The notes: generated by a model from the sequence alone, not told the origin. 64,000 nucleotides of DNA from Planctomycetota bacterium (GCA_027493525.1 JAOSKN010000003.1:1240001-1304000); one strand, 5' to 3'. Positions 15,797 to 25,615 are shown, numbered from the stretch's first letter. Numbers and translations: made by a program.

Positions 15797-18700
15797 CTAC
15801 TTCACGTCCCGCGCGTTCGGCATCGTCGTCACCGTGTCCGGAAGATGCTCCACCTCCGCGTCGTCCGGCAGCTTTTCGAGGCGGAAATCGTCGAGCAATA
15901 GCGCTTTGCCTTCCCCGGCGAGGAAGTACAGGTTCCCCGGATGGAACGGCGCGGGCGTGAGCAGCGTGAAGCTCACCCGCGTCCAGTCCCGGTCGTTGAC
16001 CTCGAACGACTCCCGGAAGCGCAGGTACCGCCCGTCGATGGCGTTGTTCTTGCCCAGGATCCGGTTCACGTCCACGCTCGCGCCGAACGCGCCCTCGAGC
16101 GCGCGGGCCGCGAACGAGAGCCGGTATTTCGCGGCCGGTTCGAGGCGGTAATTCAGGACCTTCTTGCTTCCGGCCAGGAGCGAGCGCTTCCCGTCGGCCG
16201 CCGCCGCCTCGTGGTACGTCCCGCCGAAGCGGTCGAACTCGAACGAGGGATCGTCCATGAACGGGTAGGCGCCGGCGCGGAGCTTCCGGACGGCGCCCTC
16301 GGCTTCGACCTCCAGGTCCACGATCTCCGGGCGGCGCAGCGCCGCCGGGTCGGCGTAGGGGAAGCTGACCGTCGCCAGTTCGCCCGGGCCGACGCTGAAC
16401 GGGAGCTTCGCCGTCTCGAGGGCCGCGTGGGCCGAGGCCGCGCGGACCTCGCCCGAGATCGCGCGCTGCGTCGGGTTGTAGAGGTGGACGTCCATCTGCC
16501 TGAAGTCGCGCTGGTCCCAGTGCGAGAGCAGGCTGTGGACGCCCCGGGCCTCGCGGACGAAGAGGATCCCGCAGAGCTGCCGCGCCGGGACGAGGAACTC
16601 CACCGTCGGCCGCCCGCCGCGGTAGACGGTCTCGAAGCGGATCTCGCGCGGCGGCCGGCCCAGTTCCAGCAGCACCGCGCGGGTCGGGATCCAGTCGGCG
16701 GGCGCCGTGCCGGCGGCGTCCAACTCGGCCAGCGGCGTCAGGTCGATCCGCGCCCTGTAGTCGTGCCACGCGCGCCCTTCCAGCGTGGCGTTGCCTTCCG
16801 GCCAGTCGCGCCGGCTGCGGTTCCAGAACTGCGCCAGGAAGCCGCGCGTCCCGTCGGGGCTGAGCACGCGATGCAGCTTCCCGTTCAGCTCGCTCTCGCT
16901 GAGCATGATGCGGCCCTTGAACTGCGAGGCCAGCGGGAGGTTCCCGTCGATCTCCAGCCCCAGGTCGTCGAGGAAGCGCGCCTCGTTGATCCAGCGCGTG
17001 ATCCAGTTGCGCAGGCGCACGACCTCGACCGCCCACGGCTCCTCCTCGCGGTGGTCCAGCCGCGTGCCGTACATCCACGCCGAGTTGAAGCGCTTGAAGC
17101 GCTTCGCGCCCCAGCCCGAGCCCGACTGCCCCTCGAACTGCAAGTGGTCGGGATGCGTGAAGCGGAGCATCTCGCTGTCCATGCTGCTGCTGCCCACCTG
17201 CTGGGCCATGTAGGGCTGGTAGGCGTCGCACTGCATCTCCATGATCGGGAGGAAGTCCGGGTTGCGCTTGCGGCTCTCCTCGAGGATGCGTTTGGCGAGC
17301 TGCGAACGGTGGTAGCCGCCGCGCCCTTCGCCGTGCATCCCGAGGTGGGGGTTGTACTCCGGGATGTAGCCCTGGGTGTGGAACGTGTCGAGGTACGCGG
17401 TCGTGCAGTGGAAGTCCCCGGCGTACTTCTCGGCGACCCAGAAGGTCAGCCAGTCGCGCCACGGCTTGCTGTAGGCGGACATGGCCGTGTACGCCCACGG
17501 ATAGCCGCCGCGGAAGCCGCTGGCGCGGATCTTCTCCATTTCCCCGGGCCACTCGGCCTTCGGCTCCGGGGGCTTGCGCGCGGGCGAGCCGTAGCGCGCG
17601 TTCTCGAGCAGCCACTGCCAGGCCTTGCCCTCCTTCTTGCCGGGCGGCGCGGCCCAGTCGGGCATCCGCTCCCACGGCGTGCCGAAGAAGTCCTTGCAGG
17701 CGTCGTCGAAGACCCACGTCGAAGGCCCTTGCGGCAGGATGTAGTAGCCGATCTGCCCGCCCTGCTCGCGCCAGGACTTGTTGAGCTTCGCGAAGGCCTC
17801 CGGCCCGCCGGCGTCGTCGGGCGGATAGTAGTAGCAGGGGCAGGACTGCGCGGTGTCGGAACCCCAGACCTGCACGTGGCTGAAGCCCATCTCGATCGCC
17901 TTGCGCAGCACGCCTTCCGTCATGGACTCGTACTGGAAGCCCGGGCGCTGGAACGAGACGTTCCCGAACATCCAGCCGTCGGTGTCGGCCGTCCACGCCG
18001 GCCACGTCGCGTCGGGGAAGACGGTCCGGAACCAGGCCTTGTACCAGAGCGCGCCGGCGTGCCAGTCGCCCGCGTGCGCGCCCAGCGCCGCGTGGAAGGT
18101 CGCCTCGCCGCCGCCGGCCTTGATGCGGTCCTGCCGCAGCAGGCTGAAGCCCATCCAGGTCCGCGAGGCGTCGGGCGCGGCCTTGAAGACCGACGAGACC
18201 AGCTTCGGGTCGTGCGTCCCGAGGTAGAAGCCGGCCTGCCCGTCGTAGAGGTCGAAGTACCCCCGCCGGGCCGATCGGGTACGGGCTCTCCAGCGCCGCC
18301 TTGGTGGTCGGATCGGGGAACTTCTTCCCCGTCCCATACGGCCACAGCAGCGTGTCGTCGCGCCCGTCGGCCCCGATGCGGACTTGCTCCAGGATCGGGA
18401 AGTGGACTTGCAGGACGTCCTCCGCGTGCCCGTTCTTCACCGTGACGTCCGACTCCAGGTAGCCGGCGTCGGTGAGCGTGTAGCGGGTGACGACCTCGAT
18501 CGGCAGCTCGAGACCCCGGTACTGGAAGCGCGCCTCGCGCCCGGAGACGGCGCCTTCGACGAGCTTGAAGCCGCTCGCGGCGTCGAGCCACAAGCCGCTG
18601 TCGTTCTTCCCGTCGTCGGGCTTGACGAAGACGCGGAAGGCGGGGCTCTCCAGGCCCGGCGGGACGAGCTTCGCCGAGCCGGCGCCGAGCGTCTCGATGC

Positions 18701-19700
18701 CCGCCAGCGCGCCGGTCCGCGCCGAGAAGGTGTAGCGGACGTTCTCGCCCGCGAGCTGCGGGTAGGCGGCGGGGTCCACCTCGGCCAGGACCTCCGGCAG
18801 CGCGAGGACCGGGATCTCCGCGGGGCCGTCGGTCTCGAGCGTCAGGCGCACGCGGAGCGAGGCCGGCGGCGCCTGCGGCTCGTGGCTCAGCGCGCCGTCG
18901 AAGGGCAACGCGGTCCACGTCCCGCCCTCGTCGAAGGACGTCTCGCAGCTCACGCGCCCGTGGGCGTTGAGCCGGTCCAGGTGCACGCGCCGCCAGGCCT
19001 TCACGCCCGGCAGGCGCAGCGTCTTGAAGTCCAGCGTCGCCGACTTGGAGAAGGCCGAAGGCGTCGCGGGGGGCCCGAGCCCCTCCGGGACGAACTCCGC
19101 GTCGGGATGCAGCACGATCCGGTCCAGGCGCTTGCCGCCGTGCAGGTTCGAGATCGTGACCGTCGTGAAGCCCTTGCGCAGTTCGACCGTGCCGGTCTGC
19201 TGCCAGTACCAAGTCCTGAACTCCTTGGACGCGAGGACCACCGGCGCGGGCGCGCCGGTCCCGACCTGCTGGTTGTAGACCCAGTGCCCGCCCGACGGGC
19301 GCCAGAGCCGCGTCCAGACCTGGTACGTGCCGGGAAAGCGCACGATGACCGGGAGCACCAGCGTCGTGGCGCGTTCGATATACTTCCCGCCGGCGGCCTC
19401 CGGATCCTCGAAGTCGCGGTTCTGGCCGTGGGCGCGGAGCGCGTCCATGATCGCCTCGCTGGACGTGCCGCTCTTGTCCACGTCCTGCCAGAAGACGTCG
19501 TCGTAGTTCTCGGCCTCCAGGGCCAAGTACTTCACGTTTCCCGGCTGCGAAGGCACGGCGCCTTTGAGGCTGATGCGCCCGCCGCTGACGTACGCCCCGG
19601 AGTTCTGCTCCACGCTCAGCGGGAGCGCGAAGACGCGGGGCTCCTCGGCGCCGAAGAGCGAGGCGCAGGCCAGAAGCAGCAGGGCGATTCGCAGGTACAT
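15797..19700 (-). pseudogene. Large secreted glycoside-hydrolase-like protein (DUF6259-like), one frameshift
   Basis: Corrected length is about 1300 residues. It starts with a signal peptide (YLRIALLLLACASLFGAEE), followed by a carbohydrate-binding-like region with KYLALEAENYDDVFWQDVD, a beta-rich part, and a TIM-barrel region with WTADTDGWMFGNVSFQRPGF, MGFSHVQVWGSD, FLPIMEMQCD and MLRFTHPD. An extra base in the C5 run at 18260-18264 shifts the frame at PYPIGPAG; removing it gives GYFDLYDGQAGFYLG and an uninterrupted frame to the stop at 15797. The domain order resembles DUF6259-type hydrolases of PVC bacteria, and acidic catalytic residues cannot be assigned with certainty. It probably acts on polysaccharide outside the cytoplasm. 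Confidence 0.75.
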
Positions 19701-19762
19701 CGGACATCCTCCGCGGAAACGAGGCGCGTCCGCGCGGCTTGCGTCAACGCGCGGCAGAGGCT

Positions 19763-21027
19763 CTATTTTTCGATCAGGACATCGGGGACGGGCACGGTGG
19801 TGACGCCCACCATGCAGTCGCGCAGCTTCAGGTAGCCCTTGCCGATCAGGAACTCCTGGGGCTCGGTGAACGCGCCCAGGCGGCAGCGGTCGAGCAGGAT
19901 GTTGGGCTTCACGCCGTCGATCTCGTGCGCGACGATCTTGCCGATCTTGAAGTTGTACCAGTCGCGCAACGTCACGCAGGTGTTCCCGCCGACTTCGATG
20001 AAGGGTTTCTCCAGGGAGACCTTGTTCGCGATATGCCCGTGGTTCAACACGATCAGGGCGGGCTTGTTGCCGTCCTGCTGAATCAGTTTGTACTCCTTGG
20101 AGTTCGCGTCGAGCTTCAGGTTATTGCAGACGTAGGAAGCGTTGTTCTTGCCGATCGCGACAAAGCCCGGCTCGTCGCGGATGTGGATGCCCACGTTCCC
20201 GGCGATGATCTTCCAGGCATCGACCCACAAGTTGCCGCCGCCCCAGAAGTCGAACATCTCGCCGACCCCGCGCGTATGGACGTAATCGAACTTGAAGCCC
20301 ATGCCCATGGCGTTCATCACGCGAAGCCCATACCCGCAATTGGTCACGGTGAGGTAACCGAAAACCAAGTTGTCGCAGTTGTGCTCCGTCGGCTTCTGCC
20401 CGACCTGGATGGCGATCTCGCAATCCTCGATATGCAGGGACGGGAAATGATGCTTGCCGCTCCCGATGCCCTTGCCCGGCTTGGTCACCAGGATGCCGAT
20501 GCCGGCGCGTCCTTCGGCGCCTATGGGCCGGCCAATGATCGAGAGGTCACGCACCTCCATTTCGCCTCCACGCATCTCCAGCACCGTGCCACCCGGCGGC
20601 CCCACCCAGACCAGGGCCGTGACGCCCCCGTCCAGAGAAGAGCCCTCCTTCATCGCCCCCCGCGACCGCTGCCGAGCAACTGCCCGCCAACTTTGAAGGG
20701 GGCAACGATGGTCTTGGAGATCAGCAGCGGCCCCGCCGGCAGCAGGATGGGCTTGCGGTGCTGGCCCTGCGTGTCGAGCGCGCGCTGCAAGACCTCCGTG
20801 CAGTCCTGACCCACCACGGCGCCGTGCCGGCGCAGGTCGTAGAAAGACGAATCGTCGGAATCCGCCGCGATGACGGGCGCCGGAGGGACATCTGCCGCCT
20901 CGGGAACGCCGGGCGTATCCTCCGTATCGTCGTCCTCCGCCCAAGCCGGGCACGCCGCGAACGCGGCCGCCATGAACAGAAAGCAGGTCATGCCAAATCC
21001 GCGTATAACGTCCATGCGCTCGATCAT
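19763..21027 (-). pseudogene. Secreted right-handed beta-helix (pectate-lyase-3-like) protein, one frameshift
   Basis: The start at 21027 has a GGGAGG site upstream and gives a signal peptide (GFGMTCFLFMAAAFAACPAWA). Next comes FYDLRRHGAVVGQDCTEVLQ, the family's opening strand (normally D-GA-GD-T-AIQ). A frameshift in the C6 run at 20656-20661 (one G missing on the coding strand, or two extra) separates GQLLGSGRG from GAMKEGSSLDGG. After correction, beta-helix coils such as LHIEDCEIAIQVG and VTNCGYGLRVMNAMG follow. Corrected length is about 421 residues. Probably a polysaccharide lyase/hydrolase or tailspike-like binding protein; catalytic residues are not identifiable by eye. Confidence 0.75.
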
Positions 21028-21111
21028 GAAACTCGAACCTCCCGAATTTTCGATCCTCGCCGGAGGTAAGCCGCGCCCGAAGGGGCGCGCCGCCGCCACC
21101 GCGCCTGGCCG

Positions 21112-22143
21112 CTACTCGACCAACAATCCCGGCCCCTGTTCTCGAAGCAGAAGCTGCGGCTTGATAAACTCGACCGCCGTGTCCCGCTCCGCACTACGCG
21201 CCAGCGCGCGACGCCAGATTTCGAGGTACGGAATTCGAAAGGAATGGAACGCGCGGCCCGGCTGCATGGACCAGGGGGTCGCGTTCACGCCGCAGCACTC
21301 GAGCGGACCGGCACCGGGCGCGCGGGCGCGCAGGAGCGTCAGGAAGCGCCAGAGCGTGTAGTCGGTCCAGCCGAAGACGGCGCTCGCGCCAGGCAGCACC
21401 GCGCGCAGGCGCTGCGGTTCGTCCTCCAGCGACTGCATCGCGACGATCCGGTGGCGCGCGGGATCGAAAGGCTCGCCGAGCGCCGCGAGCGCCTGCTTCA
21501 GCAGCCGCGTAAGCAGCGGGACCTGCCACTCCAGAATGGCGAGCCAGACGATCTCGTGGCGCCCGCGACCGAGGAAGTGCGCCGCGGCCTGGCGGATCAG
21601 GTCCGCGTGATCGGTCAGCACCGCCGGGCCTTGCGGCGGCTGGTCCCAGAACCAGCGATTGCAGGCGACGACGCGCAGACCCTGGGCCATGCTCCGGATG
21701 CGGCGGATGTCGCCCTGGTCGCCGGAGAGGTCCACCAGCACGGCGCGCGCCCGCAGCGAGGCGATGGCCTGGAGGCCCAGCGCCAGCCGCGCCTCGTCGC
21801 GCTCGAAGGCGATCTGAACCTGGATCGCGCCGGCTTCGCCCAGCGCCGTATCCAGGTCCTTGAAGTAAGGTTCGAGTTCGGCGGGGAGGTAACTGGTCAG
21901 CAGGCCGAAGGTGGCGGTCTGCGTCTCGGCGACGAAGATCCCGCGCCGCGGCTCGCGCGTGATGAACCCTTCGCTCTCCAGGGCATCGAAGGCCGAGAGC
22001 ACCACCGTCCGGCTCACCGCGAAGCGCCCGGCCAGTTCGCGGACGTTCGCCAACCGGCTGCCGGGCGCGACGAGGCCCTGGACGATCTCGCGCCGGAGCG
22101 CCTCGGTGACTTGCTGGGTCTTGGAGAGTGCGGCCTCGAACAT
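21112..22143 (-). CDS. GntR-family transcriptional regulator with periplasmic-binding-protein-like effector domain
   Basis: The product has 343 residues. The N-terminal winged helix is canonical GntR: VTEALRREIVQGLVAPGSRL, ELAGRFAVSRTVVLSAFDAL and EGFITREPRRGIFV. Residues from about 75 resemble LacI/AraR-type sugar-binding domains (TFGLLTSYLPAELEPYFKDL, AIASLRARAVLVDLSGD, GASAVFGWTDYTLWRFL). AraR-like regulators repress carbohydrate operons until a sugar binds. It is followed 85 bp downstream by the beta-helix gene and preceded by a sulfatase gene, all on the minus strand, so a polysaccharide-use role is reasonable. Two inverted 9-mers upstream may be operator halves. Confidence 0.85.
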   Translation of the reverse strand: MFEAALSKTQQVTEALRREIVQGLVAPGSRLANVRELAGRFAVSRTVVLSAFDALESEGFITREPRRGIFVAETQTATFGLLTSYLPAELEPYFKDLDTALGEAGAIQVQIAFERDEARLALGLQAIASLRARAVLVDLSGDQGDIRRIRSMAQGLRVVACNRWFWDQPPQGPAVLTDHADLIRQAAAHFLGRGRHEIVWLAILEWQVPLLTRLLKQALAALGEPFDPARHRIVAMQSLEDEPQRLRAVLPGASAVFGWTDYTLWRFLTLLRARAPGAGPLECCGVNATPWSMQPGRAFHSFRIPYLEIWRRALARSAERDTAVEFIKPQLLLREQGPGLLVE

Positions 22144-22167
22144 CAGGGGGCTCCCGAATCTGTCCTT

Positions 22168-22319
22168 GTCTGATACTTAAAAGTGACAGGTGGTGACAGA
22201 CATAGAGAGTCTTACCCCACAAGTGAGGCGGTGGTCAGCGGAAAACAAAATAATGTTGTAATATATTATAATATAATAGGTTGCACTTATGATTTTACTC
22301 CGAGAAGCAGGTATCAGAC
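22168..22319. promoter_or_regulatory. Possible operator pair GTCTGATAC / GTATCAGAC in AT-rich spacer
   Basis: A perfect inverted pair of 9-mers lies at 22168-22176 and 22311-22319, 134 bp apart, just upstream of the GntR-type gene and downstream of the sulfatase. Between them is a strongly AT-rich tract (TAATATATTATAATATAAT near 22257-22277) of promoter-like composition. Binding by the adjacent regulator is a guess from position. Confidence 0.35.
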
Positions 22320-22387
22320 ATTCAAATGGAAGATCCCATGACCTGGTTGAGGACATTTGATGGGAAATCCAAATACCGTATAAAATC

Positions 22388-23773
22388 CTAAATACTACCC
22401 CCCTCCATGAGCATCCGGCGCACCCAATGGGTCTTCATCAGCGGGTCGCGGAGTTCCAGAAAGGCCGCGTAGAGCTTCGCGCGCATCTCGGCGAGCTTCG
22501 TCGCGTGGGCGGGGTCTTCGGCGAGGTTCCGGCCTTCGTGGGGGTCGGCGCGAAGGTCGTAGAGTTCGTCCAGATCGGTCGGATTCCAGACCAGCTTCCA
22601 GTCCTTGTCCCGGTACATGCGCTGCGAGTACATCCCGAACTGCCCGCCGTGGTACGTTGCCAGCAGCCGCCGGCGGCAGGGCGAGTCGTCGTCCTGCCCT
22701 TTCAGGATCGGCAGCAGCGAACGGCCTTGGAATTTCGCCGGGACCGCGCCGGTCGCGAGGTCCGCGAAGGTTGCGGCGAGATCCAGCACGTTGCTGGCGA
22801 AGCCGTCATAGCGCCGCCCGGGCGCGATCGTGCCGGGCCAGCGCGCCAGGAGCGGCACGCGGACGATCTCGTCGTAGAGGTTGCAGTGCTTGTCGAAGAG
22901 CCCGTGAGCGCCGGTCATGTCGCCGTGGTCGGTGCTGTATACGACCAGGGTCTCTCCGGCGATGCCGTCCTCTTCCAAGGCGTCCAGGAGCGTGCCGACG
23001 CGCCGGTCGATCATGCTCACCGAGCCGAAATAGCCGGCGGCCTGGCGGTCCCAGTAGCCGCGCCAGGGCTTGCCGTCGAGTTCCCAGGTGCGGCGCATCT
23101 GCCGCTGCTGGCGCGGCTTGCCGGCCAGATCGTCGGCGAAATTCGGCCAGGGTTCGATGGCGGCAGGGTCGTACATCGAGGCGTACGGCTCGGGCGTGTG
23201 GTACGGCGGATGCGGCTCCTCGAAGTTGAGCATCGCGAAGAACGGCCGGTCGCGTCCGGCCTGGGCGCGGATGAACTCCCGCGTCAACGCCGTGACGCGC
23301 GCGCTCTGGTGTTCCTCCGGCGCGCCCGCGACGGGATGCGGGAGGCACGGCGGGAGGCTGTCGCGCGGTGGGAGGCCCGCGTGGTTCTTCTCGGGCGGCA
23401 CGTTGAGGAACTCGTCGAAGCCCACGTCCTGCGGCTTGTAGCCCGGCGCGACGTGCCACTTGCCGGCGTGCGCGGAGACGTAGCCGGCCCGCTTCAGCAG
23501 CCGCGGGAAGAACTCCAGGCTCAGCGGCGCATGCGCGCGGGACTCGCTGAGGTTGAAGAGCGCGATCCCGCCGTGCTCGACCGGCCACAAGCCCGTCAGG
23601 AGCGACTGCCGCGCCGGCGCGCTGACGGGCGTGTTGCAGCCCGCGTGCGTGAAGACCAGGCCCTCGCGCGCCAGCCGGTCCAGATTCGGCGTCTTCACCA
23701 GCGGATGCCCGGCATAGCCCGCGCAATCGTGGCGGTGCTGGTCGCTGAAAATGAAGAGGATATTGGGCTTCAC
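22388..23773 (-). CDS. Ser-type sulfatase (alkaline-phosphatase superfamily)
   Basis: The product has 461 residues. It begins MKPNILFIFSDQHRHDCAGY with the metal-binding Asp11-Gln12 pair. The formylglycine motif is Ser51-Ala-Pro-Ala-Arg55 followed by QSLLTG, so maturation would need an AtsB-type radical SAM activase. HAGKWHVAPGY, a YSTDHGDMTGAHGLFDK metal site, and a C-terminal KLVWNPTDLDELYDLRADP subdomain complete the fold. Family members hydrolyse sulfate esters on sugars or other organics. No obvious signal peptide is present, which for this family may mean cytoplasmic or non-classical export. The radical SAM gene at 45804 does not look like the activase. Confidence 0.9.
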   Translation of the reverse strand: MKPNILFIFSDQHRHDCAGYAGHPLVKTPNLDRLAREGLVFTHAGCNTPVSAPARQSLLTGLWPVEHGGIALFNLSESRAHAPLSLEFFPRLLKRAGYVSAHAGKWHVAPGYKPQDVGFDEFLNVPPEKNHAGLPPRDSLPPCLPHPVAGAPEEHQSARVTALTREFIRAQAGRDRPFFAMLNFEEPHPPYHTPEPYASMYDPAAIEPWPNFADDLAGKPRQQRQMRRTWELDGKPWRGYWDRQAAGYFGSVSMIDRRVGTLLDALEEDGIAGETLVVYSTDHGDMTGAHGLFDKHCNLYDEIVRVPLLARWPGTIAPGRRYDGFASNVLDLAATFADLATGAVPAKFQGRSLLPILKGQDDDSPCRRRLLATYHGGQFGMYSQRMYRDKDWKLVWNPTDLDELYDLRADPHEGRNLAEDPAHATKLAEMRAKLYAAFLELRDPLMKTHWVRRMLMEGGSI

Positions 23774-24156
23774 GGAGCGAGCCTAAATTCCAAGTGCCCA
23801 GGAACCAAGATGCCAAACAAAACGGCAAATCACAAACGGCAAGAACCAAGATGCCGGGCAAAACGGAAAATCTCAATCGGCAAGAACCAAGATGCCAAAC
23901 AAAACGGCAAATCACAAACGGCAAGAACCAAACAAACGGCAAACGGCAAACAGCAAACGACAAACAGCAACCGCGAACGAATTGGGATTGAACCACATCA
24001 AAAACTCTGCGGCCCTCTGTGTACTCTGTGCCTCTGTGGTGAGCTGTTCGCTGTTCGCTGTTCGCTGTTCGCTGTTCGCTGTTCGCTGTTCGCTGTTCGC
24101 TGTTCGCCGTTCGCCGCGTGCCGTTCATTCCGCATTCCGCATTTTGAATTCCGCAT
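23774..24156. repeat. Intergenic repeat block: A-rich 46-mer-like units and (GCTGTTC)9
   Basis: The first part (about 23787-23985) is three imperfect units of CAAGAACCAAGATGCC, AAACAAAACGGCAAATC and ACAAACGG, decaying into CAAACGGCAAACAGCAAACG words. Then comes CTCTGCGGCCCTCTGTGTAC, a relative of the CGCAGAGCACGCAGAG words at 50552-50724. Last is a perfect heptamer array (GCTGTTC)9 at 24043-24105 with a GCCGTTC trailer. No gene is supported. Confidence 0.75.
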
Positions 24157-25062
24157 TCAGATGGACTCTTCCTTCCAGCCCAAGCGCGCCGACTCCGCCA
24201 ACCCTTCGCGGTAGGTGGGGAAGCGCAGCGCGAGGCCGAAGTCGCGCTTGAGCTTCGCGTTGCCGACGCGCTTGTTGCTCTGCCTGAGCAGGTCCGCGCA
24301 GGCGTCGGCGGGGGCCTTGTAGTCGACCGGCGGCGGCGGGGCGCTCATCAGTTCGGCGATGCGGTTGACGTACTCGCCGCCGCGCTTGGGCTCGTCGTCG
24401 CTTAGGTTGTACGCCTCCCCCGCCCGGCCGCGCTCCAACGCCAGCGCGAAGGCTTCGAGGAAGTCCTCGATGTAGATGTGGTTCATCACCTTCTCGGGGT
24501 CCCAGGTGAGGCGATACGTGCCGGCGGCGATCTTCTCGTTGATGACGCCCTGGGGGCGGTAGATCGAGGCGGGGCGGAAGATCACGACCGGCAGGCCGCG
24601 TTCGCGGTGCGCCGCGAAGAGCAGTTCCTCCGCGGCCACGCGGAGCCTGCCCATCGCGCTGGCCGGGTCGCGCGGCGCGTCCTCGTCGAGCCACTCGCCG
24701 CCGGTCTGCCCGTAGACGGCGGTGCTGCTCTCGTAGACGTAGCGCGCGAGTTTGGCGCCTTCCAGCGCGGCCAGGACGTTGCGCGTCCCGTCCACGTGGA
24801 GCGCCTGGAGCTGTTCGGGCGAACCCTGCATGCTGCCCATAAGGTGGTAGACGGCGGTGATGCCCGCGCCGATCTCGCGCAGCGTCTCGGGCTTCGTCAC
24901 GTCGCCGAGCCGCGGTTCGATGCCCAGCGCGCGCAGCACGGGTAGGCGTTCTTCCTTGCGCGTGAGGCCCCGCACGGCATGCCCCCGCGCGAGCAACCGC
25001 TGCGCCAGCCGCCGCCCGCGATACCCGCAGCCCACGATCAGGACCGAGTGTGGAGTGGACAT
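24157..25062 (-). CDS. NAD(P)-binding epimerase/dehydratase-like protein lacking YxxxK
   Basis: The product has 301 residues. The Rossmann motif VLIVGCGYRGRRLA starts at about residue 7, followed by LGDVTKPETL, and YESSTAVYGQTGGEW supplies the family serine strand. The canonical catalytic YxxxK of extended SDRs is absent: the aligned stretch is AMGRLRVAAEELL. VIFRPASIYRPQG and MNHIYIEDFLEAF match the substrate side. Loss of Tyr/Lys is also known in YeeZ-like proteins, so it may bind nucleotide without classical catalysis, or work on an unusual substrate. The flanking REP-like region upstream carries no shared operon partner. Confidence 0.75.
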   Translation of the reverse strand: MSTPHSVLIVGCGYRGRRLAQRLLARGHAVRGLTRKEERLPVLRALGIEPRLGDVTKPETLREIGAGITAVYHLMGSMQGSPEQLQALHVDGTRNVLAALEGAKLARYVYESSTAVYGQTGGEWLDEDAPRDPASAMGRLRVAAEELLFAAHRERGLPVVIFRPASIYRPQGVINEKIAAGTYRLTWDPEKVMNHIYIEDFLEAFALALERGRAGEAYNLSDDEPKRGGEYVNRIAELMSAPPPPVDYKAPADACADLLRQSNKRVGNAKLKRDFGLALRFPTYREGLAESARLGWKEESI

Positions 25063-25309
25063 GGAAAGACCCCGCGTCCGTACGATGACGACAGCCTACG
25101 CGCTGCGTCCAGGGTTTTCGATTTACGATTTGGGGTTGGAGATCGATGCGCTTGCCGTGCCACGGAACGTGCGCGCAACGCACGCTCCGAGCTGGGCGAT
25201 GGCGCATCTGTACCCGACGGCACGGGGCAGCTTCGCTGACCCGTGGCACGGCAACAACGGGAATCGGTGCTTCACCCGGCACGGGGCAGCTTCGCTGACC
25301 CGTGGCACG
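25063..25309. other. Intergenic stretch with two REP-like repeats
   Basis: The stretch contains a TTTTCGATTTACGATTTGGGGTTGG word repeat near 25113-25137 and two type C REP-like hairpins, listed separately. No gene is supported on either strand. Confidence 0.5.
25219..25308. repeat. Direct pair of REP-like hairpins, type C
   Basis: Two identical 31-base units at 25219-25249 and 25278-25308 are spaced 59 bp start to start. Each reads GGCACGGGG-CAGC-TTC-GCTG-ACCCGTGGCAC. The outer stem is CACGGG/CCCGTG and the inner stem CAGC/GCTG. The related copy at 14054-14084 has a compensated stem pair. Confidence 0.8.
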
Positions 25310-25615
25310 TCAGGCGTCCGTTGGTTTCAACGGCAGCGCCGCCTGCGGGTCAAGCTCCCAGCGGCTCTCGTCCCGGAAGGTCACGTCGAGGTGTTTCGCG
25401 TTGAGTCGGAAGATGGCGATGCGCTGAAGGAGCGCGCCGGCTTCGCCGAGTTCCCGCTCGCGCCCGTCCGGCCCCGCGGCGAAGGCCTTGCGCTCGCGCA
25501 GGCGGTGCCTGAAAAAGAGGCGCGTGCCGTCGGCGAGCAGCACCGCGGCCTCGGAAAAGTCGGCGTTGGCCTTCCAGGCCACGAAGGCCCCGCGCGCGCG
25601 ATCGGCGTCGGTCAT
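25310..25615 (-). CDS. Small hypothetical protein
   Basis: From the ATG at 25615 the product is 101 residues (MTDADRARGAFVAWKANADF...); an in-frame start 18 bases earlier is possible. The sequence alternates short strands and charged turns (EAAVLLADGTRLFFRHRLRE, LQRIAIFRLNAKHLDVTFRD) and looks like a compact beta-rich domain. It has no signal peptide and no recognisable family. Its stop lies 2 bp from a REP-like hairpin that may end the transcript. The divergent gene at 25723 is an SDR. Moderate confidence that it is real. Confidence 0.55.
   Translation of the reverse strand: MTDADRARGAFVAWKANADFSEAAVLLADGTRLFFRHRLRERKAFAAGPDGRERELGEAGALLQRIAIFRLNAKHLDVTFRDESRWELDPQAALPLKPTDA

Noticed and set aside
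23787..24112. CRISPR array
   Set aside because: The repeats are degenerate, of variable spacing and have no unique spacers; no cas genes are in the window.
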